Source: Gammaproteobacteria bacterium (lineage in GTDB: Bacteria > Pseudomonadota > Gammaproteobacteria > Eutrophobiales > Eutrophobiaceae). Taken from it: DNA of 5,917 bases. Below the pieces are notes generated by a model. That model worked only from the letters and a program-made list of their open reading frames with translations. It was not told the DNA's origin and did not search any database. A program made the position numbers and the translations under genes. Positions 1 through 5,917 of this stretch are shown in pieces (positions within the stretch are counted from its first letter, which is position 1; every line of letters begins with the position of its first letter). The stretch is from assembly GCA_012270695.1 (NCBI GenBank), contig JAAXHV010000326.1, positions 1 through 5,917 of the forward strand, in the 5' to 3' direction.

Positions 1-537
1 GTGGAGGCAATCAACGGTATTTTTACCGAGTTAGGCAGAAGAGGGCATGAGGCCCTGGAAAAGGATCATATAGACCCTGCACACAGACGCCTTATTCCCA
101 TGGCTGAACTGCGTTACCAGGGACAAGAGCACACGGTCAACCTGGTATTCCCCACGGCAGAATTGGGACCCGGGGATCAGGAGAAAATCGAGTCGTTATT
201 CAATGCTGCCCATGAAAAACAATACGGTCACGCCATGCAGGACCCGATCCAGATTGTGACCTTGCGCCTGCGTGCAGTGGGCCTGCTGGGGCGCCCTGAG
301 CTGCCAAAACCGGATACGGATGGAGACGCGCCGGCAAGCATCGGCAGCAGGGGTATTTACCGTTCCGAGATCGGCGCCAGACAACCCTATTCCATTTATC
401 AAAGAGAAGTTCTCAGGGCAGGCATGCCGGTCAGGGGACCGGCTATCATAGAAGAACCCACATCAACTACTATAATACACAAGGGTGATAAGCTGAGCGT
501 GGGACAATATGGTGAATTCCATATTAAAATAGGTTAG
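1..537 (+). CDS. hyuA: Hydantoinase/oxoprolinase family HyuA-type subunit, C-terminal part (5' end outside window)
   Basis: This is the last 178 codons of a HyuA-type ATP-dependent subunit, ending at TAG 535-537. The visible part matches the HyuA C-terminal domain. It has a LRYQGQEH strand motif (residues 37-44 of the fragment), then F67...HEKQYGH (71-77), then RGPAIIEEPTSTT (145-157) and a closing Gly-rich strand. The family is normally about 650-700 residues, so roughly 500 residues lie upstream, including the DIGGTFTD nucleotide-binding motif. The GTG at base 1 is almost certainly an internal Val codon rather than the start. The second HyuA in this window carries the same blocks (LRYAGQEH, GPAIIIEPTTTT), so the two are paralogs, but they differ widely elsewhere. 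A 43-bp gap separates it from the following HyuB gene. The symbol is family level only; the substrate is unknown. Whether the upstream part is intact cannot be seen. Confidence 0.9.
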   Translation: MEAINGIFTELGRRGHEALEKDHIDPAHRRLIPMAELRYQGQEHTVNLVFPTAELGPGDQEKIESLFNAAHEKQYGHAMQDPIQIVTLRLRAVGLLGRPELPKPDTDGDAPASIGSRGIYRSEIGARQPYSIYQREVLRAGMPVRGPAIIEEPTSTTIIHKGDKLSVGQYGEFHIKIG

Positions 538-568
538 TTTATGGCAAGCGGATAGATAGAACGGGTAC

Positions 569-583
569 GAGAGCAAACAAGTG
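569..583 (+). promoter_or_regulatory. Ribosome binding site and GTG start of the first hyuB
   Basis: GAGAG at 569-573 lies 7 bases before the GTG at 581. It is a weak Shine-Dalgarno match. An in-frame TAG at 557-559 excludes a start further upstream, and no other start codon lies between it and 581. The next ATG in frame is codon 23, which would remove the conserved ITVEVIHNYL segment. GTG is therefore the only start that fits. The rest of the 43-bp gap (538-580) shows no promoter or terminator that I can support. Confidence 0.6.
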
Positions 584-2311
584 GCTAACGTCGACTCCAT
601 CACGGTGGAAGTGATACACAATTATCTGCTGTCGGCAGCACGTGAGATGAACCGGAATCTTATGCGCACCGCCTACAGTACTTTAATCTACGAAGTACAT
701 GATTTTGGTCTTGGTCTCTATGACAAGCAATGCAGACTGCTTGCCGAGGCGCCGGGCCTGGCCGTTTTTACCCGCAGCAATGATTACGGGCTGACTAAAA
801 TGGTCGAATTTCTCGGCTATGACAATATTCATCCCGGTGATGTGATCCTGCTCAATTATCCTTACTGGAGTTCAACTCATACCCTGGATGTGATGGCGGC
901 GTCGCCCATCTTTTATAAAGACGAACTCGTGGGCTTTACCGCGGTTAAGGAACACTGGCTCGACCTGGGACAAAAAGATCCCGGCTATTGTCTGGATACC
1001 GTTGATCTGGCCCAGGAAGGGCTGGTTTTTCCCTGCTCCAAGATCTACTCGCGCGGGGTATTAAACAAGGAGTTGGAGCAATTAATTCGATTTAACAGCC
1101 GTCTGCCAGACCGGGTCATCGGCGATATGAATGCACAGATTTCCGCCTGCCGCACCGGCGAGCGACGGATACGGGAACTGGTGGAAAAATTCGGCGTGGA
1201 AACCTACACGGAGGCGATAAAAGAGATGCTGGATCACGGTGAACGCCTGGCGCGCAAGCGCCTGACAGAATTGCCGGACGGCTGCTGGACCGCGGAAGAT
1301 TATGTTGATGATGACGGTGTTGAGCGTGACAAGAAGATGCGCTTGCAAGCCACGGTAACCATAGCTGGTGATGAAATGACTATAGACTGGACCGGTTCCG
1401 ATGATAAGTGTAAAGGACCCATGAACGTGCCTATCGGCACAACGGAAGGTGTGTGCGCGCTTGTCTTCAAGTCGATCACCACCCCGGATACCCCCGCCAA
1501 TGAAGGCAACTTCAGGCCGTTGACAGTGATCGCCCCTGAAGGCTGTATCATGAACGCCCAGCCGCCGTCACCGACTTTTACCCTGTGGACGGCCTTGATT
1601 GCACCCGAGGTAGTGACCAAGGCTCTGGCCAAAGGGATGCCCGACCGTATTCCTGCCTGCAGCGGCGGAGACATCTTTTCCCTGATGGGGGTCGGCACCC
1701 ATCCTGATACCGGTAAGCTCTGGATTGAAAGCACCAATGAAGGCATCGGTTTTGGCGGCCACTCTGCTGATGACGGTGAGAGTGGCATTATGCACATGAC
1801 CGAACCCGGTTGTCGTAATAATCCAGTCGAGGTACTGGAAACCAAAGCGCCCTGGCTTATAGAAAACTACGGCTTACGAACCGATTCGGGGGGAGCCGGG
1901 AAATATCGGGGAGGGCTGGGAATTACTCGTACTTATCGGTTTCTCTCGGATGCTTCCGCGTTGACCCTGGTTAAAAAAACCAAAACCTCGCCGTGGGGTA
2001 TGGCGGACGGTCAAGACGGGCAGGCGGGGGCGGTAATCGTACGCCCCGGCACCGAGCGGGAACAGGTGACCGGCGCCATCTACGAGCAGGTGTCAGCGGG
2101 TGACGTGATCGTCAACCAGTCCGGTGGAGGTGGGGGTTGGGGCAACCCCCTGGAGCGCGACCCGGCGCTGGTGCTTGACGATGTCAGGAACGAATTTGTG
2201 TCGGTTGCCGCCGCACGGGAGAAATATGGTGTCGTAATCGACCCGGCAAAGATGTCGATTGACGCGGCTGCAACTCAAGAGTTGCGTCGATCCATCGGGG
2301 AAATCCATTGA
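581..2311 (+). CDS. hyuB: Hydantoinase B/oxoprolinase family subunit (HyuB-type), complete
   Basis: This is a complete 576-residue HyuB-type subunit, close to the usual family length, read from GTG 581 to TGA 2309-2311. The family acts with a HyuA ATPase partner in ATP-dependent ring hydrolysis or carboxylation, in the cytoplasm; no signal peptide or membrane segment is evident. Family blocks in order are ITVEVIHNYL (7-16), RTAYSTLIYE (29-38), the metal-site region around H100, D103 and H125, WTGSDDKCKGPMN (270-282), P305-N-x-G-x-F-R-P313, CSGGD (360-364), SGGAGKYRGGLGI (436-448) and a C-terminal SGGGGGWGNPLERDP (514-528). The usual NDPYxGGTH block reads NYPYWSSTH (92-100), and the usual HHADIGG reads HWLDLG (125-130), so this is not a typical N-methylhydantoinase or oxoprolinase B subunit. 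The gene overlaps the next hyuA by 4 bases. From memory, H100/D103/H125 match in spacing the manganese ligands of the acetone carboxylase alpha subunit. Symbol at family level; substrate unknown. Confidence 0.93.
   Translation: MANVDSITVEVIHNYLLSAAREMNRNLMRTAYSTLIYEVHDFGLGLYDKQCRLLAEAPGLAVFTRSNDYGLTKMVEFLGYDNIHPGDVILLNYPYWSSTHTLDVMAASPIFYKDELVGFTAVKEHWLDLGQKDPGYCLDTVDLAQEGLVFPCSKIYSRGVLNKELEQLIRFNSRLPDRVIGDMNAQISACRTGERRIRELVEKFGVETYTEAIKEMLDHGERLARKRLTELPDGCWTAEDYVDDDGVERDKKMRLQATVTIAGDEMTIDWTGSDDKCKGPMNVPIGTTEGVCALVFKSITTPDTPANEGNFRPLTVIAPEGCIMNAQPPSPTFTLWTALIAPEVVTKALAKGMPDRIPACSGGDIFSLMGVGTHPDTGKLWIESTNEGIGFGGHSADDGESGIMHMTEPGCRNNPVEVLETKAPWLIENYGLRTDSGGAGKYRGGLGITRTYRFLSDASALTLVKKTKTSPWGMADGQDGQAGAVIVRPGTEREQVTGAIYEQVSAGDVIVNQSGGGGGWGNPLERDPALVLDDVRNEFVSVAAAREKYGVVIDPAKMSIDAAATQELRRSIGEIH
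2297..2311 (+). promoter_or_regulatory. RBS and TTGA stop/start overlap coupling hyuB to hyuA
   Basis: The TTG start at 2308-2310 shares bases with the TGA stop at 2309-2311, giving a 4-base overlap of the form TTGA. GGGGAA at 2297-2302, inside the end of the upstream gene, is a good Shine-Dalgarno site 5 bases from the TTG. No other start codon precedes the conserved DIGGTFTD motif at residues 8-15, so the rare TTG start is well supported. The arrangement implies translational coupling of the two subunits. Confidence 0.75.
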
Positions 2312-4347
2312 GCAGCCGTATCGGCGTTGATATAGGTGGAACTTTTACCGATCTCATTTTTTTCGATGAGGAAGAGGGTTCTGTACTGGTAGACAAAGTA
2401 CCCACCACGCCAAGCGCGCCGGAAATCGGTTGCGTCGATGCGATAAATTCGGCTGTCGCGCCTGGATTACTCCGATCATCCTCATACTTTCTCCATGGCA
2501 CGACAGTAGGGCTGAATGCCTTGCTCGAACGCAAGGGTTCTGTGGTGGGTTTATTGACCACCAGCGGTTTCCGTGATGTCCTGGAAATTCGCAAGGGCTC
2601 AAGGGAAGAATGGTATAACGTGTTCTGGGTCCCCGATGCGCCCCTGGTGCCGCGCAGACGCCGGCTTGAGATCAGAGAAAGGGTGTTGGCCAGTGGTGAG
2701 GTGCTGGAACCATTGCTTACGGAAGACGTTATCGATGCCGTGAAAGCGCTTCAGCAACAGGGGGTGACCGCCATAGCCGTATCCTTCCTGAATTCATATA
2801 TGAACCCTGCCCATGAAATCGAAGCTGAGAGGCTTATTCGTGATGCCGGGTTCAACGGCGCGGTTTCTCTGTCCCACCGCGTATCGGGTGAATACCGGGA
2901 CTATGAGCGCTGTTCCACTACCGTGATCGACGCCTACGTCCGCGGGCGTTTGGCTAATTATATGGACCACATCGAATCCAGGCTGCGCGCCAACGGATTT
3001 GTCGGCACTTGTCTGATTACCCGTTCCGGAAGCGGTTCCATGACATTCACCGAAGCGGCCGAGCGGCCCTTTGAAACCATCATGTCAGGGCCTGTTGCGG
3101 GGGTCGAAGGCGCAGCCGAATTAGCGCGCGCACTGGCTCTGGGGGACATCATCTCAGCCGACGTGGGTGGCACCAGTTTTGATACGGCATTGATTCGGGA
3201 CGGTCGTCCGCAGTTGCTTTTTGAGGGTTCCGTGTTGGGTATGCCCTTACAGACACCGTGGGTGGATGTGCGTTCCATCGGCGCCGGTGGCGGTTCTATC
3301 GCTTACGTTGACGTAGGCGGGCTGCTTCAGGTTGGCCCGCAAAGCGCCGGCGCGGAACCCGGTCCTGCCTGTTATGGACGCGGTGGCAACCAGGCCACGG
3401 TCACGGACGCCGCATTTTACCTTGGCATGTTGGCTGCAGGGTACCTGGCTTCCGGTATCAGGCTGGACCGCGACAAGGCGGAACAGGCGTTGCAACCCCT
3501 GGCCGACAAACTGGGCTATGATCTGACCCGGACGGCCGAAGGAATTATAACCATCGCAGTCGCCGCCATGGCCAATGCAATCCGCGAGATTACCGTAGAG
3601 CAGGGTATCGACCCGAGGGAAATGAAGTTGTTGCCGTTTGGTGGAGCAGGCCCGATGCTTGCAACCCGGTTGGCGCGGGAACTGGACATGCGTGAGATCA
3701 TCATTCCGCCCTGTGCCGGAAATTTTTCCGCGCTGGGATTACTGACATCTGACTTGCTGCAAAGCTCGGCCCTGAGTCGGCCCATGCCGCTCAATGATGA
3801 GTCATTGTACGTGGTTGATGGAATACTGGACGGCTTGTTTAAAGAGTTGAAGTCCAGGGACTCTACCGGGATAAATGGCACAAACACGCAACGTGAGGTT
3901 GCCCTGGACCTGCGTTATGCCGGGCAGGAGCATTCTATTAATATCAAACCTGTCACTGCTGACGGCACAATAACAGCTACGGCAGATGACGTACAAAACC
4001 AGTTTGAGGTGGCATACCAGGAAGCCTACGGCGGCATACTTGACACGCTTATTGAAATTGTATCGATTCGGGCTTCGGTGCGGCAGCCTTTGGCTGGCTC
4101 GATGGATTTCACCAGGTACGAAAGCATTGTGAAAAGCGGCCCTGCGGACTCAGTCCGGGCCTACAGTTTTATCCGTCGGGAGTACTCCGGGTTTGCCGTT
4201 CTGCAGCGAAGTCAACTGCCTGTCGATGAGCAGTGCAAGGGGCCTGCCATTATCATCGAACCCACCACGACTACCTACGTTGATGCGGATTGTCTGTATT
4301 CTGCTGATACCGGTGGTTGTTTACATATCGTTATAGAGGAATCCTGA
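2308..4347 (+). CDS. hyuA: Hydantoinase/oxoprolinase family HyuA-type ATP-binding subunit, complete
   Basis: This is a complete 679-residue HyuA-type subunit of normal family length. The N-terminal hydantoinase A domain (about 4-180) holds the phosphate-binding DIGGTFTD (8-15), HGTTVGLNALLERKG (63-77) and PLVPRRRRLEIRERV (112-126). The central hydantoinase/oxoprolinase domain (about 200-490) has DYERCSTTVIDAYV (198-211), the second nucleotide-site motif DVGGTSFD (285-292), SIGAGGGSIA (323-332), SAGAEPGPACYGRGG (346-360), TVTDA (364-368) and PFGGAGPM (443-450). The C-terminal domain (about 505-675) has LRYAGQEH (535-542) and GPAIIIEPTTTT (645-656). The intact nucleotide motifs suggest a working ATPase that activates the substrate for its HyuB partner. 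One oddity is that the C-terminal HExxYG[HY] block, seen as HEKQYGH in the first HyuA, reads YQEAYGG (570-576) here. The gene is coupled to the upstream hyuB and lies 2 bases before the downstream one, so either could encode its partner. It is probably a cytoplasmic protein. Substrate unknown; symbol at family level. Confidence 0.95.
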   Translation: MSSRIGVDIGGTFTDLIFFDEEEGSVLVDKVPTTPSAPEIGCVDAINSAVAPGLLRSSSYFLHGTTVGLNALLERKGSVVGLLTTSGFRDVLEIRKGSREEWYNVFWVPDAPLVPRRRRLEIRERVLASGEVLEPLLTEDVIDAVKALQQQGVTAIAVSFLNSYMNPAHEIEAERLIRDAGFNGAVSLSHRVSGEYRDYERCSTTVIDAYVRGRLANYMDHIESRLRANGFVGTCLITRSGSGSMTFTEAAERPFETIMSGPVAGVEGAAELARALALGDIISADVGGTSFDTALIRDGRPQLLFEGSVLGMPLQTPWVDVRSIGAGGGSIAYVDVGGLLQVGPQSAGAEPGPACYGRGGNQATVTDAAFYLGMLAAGYLASGIRLDRDKAEQALQPLADKLGYDLTRTAEGIITIAVAAMANAIREITVEQGIDPREMKLLPFGGAGPMLATRLARELDMREIIIPPCAGNFSALGLLTSDLLQSSALSRPMPLNDESLYVVDGILDGLFKELKSRDSTGINGTNTQREVALDLRYAGQEHSINIKPVTADGTITATADDVQNQFEVAYQEAYGGILDTLIEIVSIRASVRQPLAGSMDFTRYESIVKSGPADSVRAYSFIRREYSGFAVLQRSQLPVDEQCKGPAIIIEPTTTTYVDADCLYSADTGGCLHIVIEES

Positions 4348-4352
4348 CTATG
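4335..4352 (+). promoter_or_regulatory. RBS and start of the second hyuB
   Basis: AGAGGA at 4335-4340, inside the last codons of the preceding hyuA, lies 9 bases before ATG 4350-4352. A second in-frame ATG at 4356-4358 is 15 bases away, so 4350 is the better choice, although the two differ by only two residues. The gap to the upstream stop is 2 bases, again implying coupled translation. Confidence 0.6.
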
Positions 4353-5917
4353 GATATGGAGACAAAATTATATACCTATGTTGCCGGCAAGAATCTTGAC
4401 GTGGACAGTTCTGCCGCGGATCCGGTAACCACGCAACTGGTGCGAAATTCGCTCAACTCCATCGCCAACCAGATGCGCAACACCCTGACGCGAGCCTCAT
4501 TTTCGCCAATTGTCTATGAGGCAAACGACTTTTGTGTGGCGCTCTATGATCGGGACGTCTGCCTGTTATCCCAGGCGCCCACGCTACCCGTGTTTCTGGG
4601 CACCATGAACTTCTGTATCGAAGCTGCCGTTGAAGGTGTCGGTGGGGTTGAAACGCTGGAACCCGGAGATATCCTGCTCTATAACATGCCTTATGGCACG
4701 GGTTCCCATGCCCAGGACGCGGCAGTGGTGATGCCGGTGTTCATGGAAGACGGGGAGTTGGTCGGTTATGCCTGCAACAAGGCGCACTGGTATGATATCG
4801 GCGCCAAGAATCCTTATTGCACCGATACCGAAGACCTGTTCCAGGAAGGCGTGATCTTCCCCGGGGTGAAGATCTACAAGCGGGGCGTGAAAAATGACGA
4901 TATTTTCCGCATGGTGCAAGCCAACACGCGCACCCCGGAATTTGTATTGGGGGATATTCATGCACAGAGCGCGGCCGCGCGGGCGGGGGGCGCGGCGCTG
5001 GTCAAGCTGATACATCGCTTCGGGCGCGACACATTTCGCCTGTGCGTACAACGCATGTTCGACCATGGTGAAGCGTTGGTGCGGGATTTTTTCGCCAAAT
5101 TACCCGACGGCCGTTATACCGCCACCAGCACCATGGATAATGATGGTCTGACCGACGAGACCATTGACTTTGAAATCGCGGTGGAAATCGAAGGCACCAC
5201 CATCCGCATCGATTATTCCAAGGTACCCGATGCGCTTGCCGGGCCTATGAACTGCCCGTTTCCGTCGACGGTATCAGGCAGCCGGGTAGCTATCGGGATG
5301 ATGCTGGGTGAAGGGGGGTCTCCTGCGGAAGGGCATTTTCGCCCCCTGGAGGTGATCACCCGCAGCGGGTCCATGTTCCATCCGGTCGCGCCGCAGCCCT
5401 GTTATTTATACGGTTGGCCGTTGATGCATGCCATGGAGGCGATTTACCAGGCATTTTCCAAAGCCGCCGCGAACCTGGTGCCTTCCGGCAGCGCCGGCGA
5501 TATCTGTGCCGTCCAGGCCTATGGCTACCACTCTGAGACCGGTGAGTTTTTCTTCAACGGATATGCCCTCCCGGTAGGACACGGCGCTTCCGACAGTGCG
5601 GACGGCGCCACCTTGTATGTTCCCGCCCTGGCGAAATCCACCCTGCCGTCGGCTGAAATTCAGGAAGCCAAGTTTCCGCTCGTGTTCAGGAAATGGAACC
5701 TGGCGCCCGATTCCTGCGGCCCCGGCAAGTACCGGGGCGGCCTGGGCGTCGACTACGAATGGCAGGTTATACACGATGCGCGCCTGATATCCACGGTTGA
5801 AAACACCAAGACACCGGCCTGGGCGCAGCAGGGCGGACTGTCCGGGACCTGCAACGGTTTCACCATCGAATACCCCGACGGACGTATCGAAAAACGCAAT
5901 AAGGTCACCGGGTTGCC
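4350..5917 (+). CDS. hyuB: Hydantoinase B/oxoprolinase family subunit (HyuB-type), 3' end outside window
   Basis: The frame stays open from ATG 4350 to the window edge, giving 522 codons plus two bases. The protein is a paralog of the HyuB at 581-2311. Shared blocks include an N-terminal helix region (about 25-60), the metal-site region with H120, D123 and H146, PYCTDTEDLFQEG (155-167), GDIHAQSAAARAG (201-213), AGPMNCP (297-303), FRPLEV (330-335), GSAGD (380-384), GPGKYRGGLGV (457-467) and KVTG near the edge. It has about 20 extra residues at the N-terminus compared with its paralog. It also lacks the WTGS-type motif, reading DYSKVPD (288-294) at that place. NDPYxGGTH reads NMPYGTGSH (112-120) and HHADIGG reads HWYDIG (146-151). 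By alignment to the first HyuB, about 80 residues remain, including the Gly-rich tail. It probably acts as the metal-bearing partner of a HyuA subunit in the same operon. Substrate unknown; symbol at family level. Confidence 0.93.
   Translation, partial: MDMETKLYTYVAGKNLDVDSSAADPVTTQLVRNSLNSIANQMRNTLTRASFSPIVYEANDFCVALYDRDVCLLSQAPTLPVFLGTMNFCIEAAVEGVGGVETLEPGDILLYNMPYGTGSHAQDAAVVMPVFMEDGELVGYACNKAHWYDIGAKNPYCTDTEDLFQEGVIFPGVKIYKRGVKNDDIFRMVQANTRTPEFVLGDIHAQSAAARAGGAALVKLIHRFGRDTFRLCVQRMFDHGEALVRDFFAKLPDGRYTATSTMDNDGLTDETIDFEIAVEIEGTTIRIDYSKVPDALAGPMNCPFPSTVSGSRVAIGMMLGEGGSPAEGHFRPLEVITRSGSMFHPVAPQPCYLYGWPLMHAMEAIYQAFSKAAANLVPSGSAGDICAVQAYGYHSETGEFFFNGYALPVGHGASDSADGATLYVPALAKSTLPSAEIQEAKFPLVFRKWNLAPDSCGPGKYRGGLGVDYEWQVIHDARLISTVENTKTPAWAQQGGLSGTCNGFTIEYPDGRIEKRNKVTGL

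Noticed and set aside
1..3. GTG at base 1 as a start for the first gene
   Set aside because: The fragment contains only the C-terminal domain of a protein of about 680 residues, so the frame must continue upstream and this GTG reads as Val.
541..555. Four-codon ATG...TAG reading frame in the gap between the first hyuA and first hyuB
   Set aside because: It is too short, has no Shine-Dalgarno site and no recognisable leader content. Chance is the simplest explanation.
1300..1845. 181-codon open frame on the - strand
   Set aside because: It lies wholly antisense to well-supported HyuB codons, and its translation resembles no family that I recognise.
2132..2150. Perfect 7-bp inverted repeat (GGGGGTT / AACCCCC, 5-base loop) resembling a terminator or attenuator
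   Set aside because: It lies inside the codons for the conserved Gly-rich GGGGWGNP motif of HyuB and has no T-run after it. Coding constraint explains it.
3332..3526. 64-codon + strand open frame inside the second hyuA
   Set aside because: It is out of frame within the conserved SAGAEPGPACYGRGG region of HyuA and has no family motif of its own.
4348..4349. Possible frameshift linking the second hyuA and second hyuB into one fused protein, as in 5-oxoprolinase
   Set aside because: The stop, RBS and ATG are all well placed, the HyuA C-terminus is complete, and the HyuB begins with its own N-terminal region. These are two separate genes.
4584..5066. 160-codon open frame on the - strand
   Set aside because: It is antisense to the second HyuB across its conserved metal-site region. 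It is a shadow of that gene's codon bias.

Overview
The window holds four protein-coding genes, all on the + strand and packed head to tail. They alternate between the two halves of one enzyme family, hydantoinase/oxoprolinase: HyuA-type (partial, 1-537), HyuB-type (581-2311), HyuA-type (2308-4347) and HyuB-type (4350 to beyond the right edge). The first gene is cut by the left edge and the last by the right edge. No RNA gene, insertion sequence, CRISPR array, promoter or terminator could be supported, and no stretch of 300 bases lacks a gene.

In this family the A protein carries an ASKHA-type (acetate/sugar kinase-Hsp70-actin fold) ATP-binding domain and phosphorylates the substrate or an intermediate. 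The B protein carries a metal site and completes the chemistry. Known members are ATP-dependent N-methylhydantoinase, 5-oxoprolinase, caprolactamase, acetone carboxylase and acetophenone carboxylase. The complete HyuA here has intact nucleotide-binding motifs. Both HyuB proteins keep a His-x2-Asp...His set that matches, from memory, the metal ligands of the acetone carboxylase alpha subunit. These genes therefore look like working ATP-dependent amide/lactam-ring hydrolases or carboxylases. The substrate cannot be read from the sequence.

Spacing is 43 bp between the first A and first B, a 4-base overlap between the first B and second A, and 2 bp between the second A and second B. This is the layout of one operon with translational coupling. 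The paralogs are well diverged from each other, so this is not a recent duplication. The A and B copies may form one hetero-oligomer or two enzymes of one catabolic route.

The organism is probably a bacterium of moderate GC, perhaps a proteobacterium. This rests only on base composition by eye, GTG and TTG starts, and Shine-Dalgarno sites. It is a weak inference.
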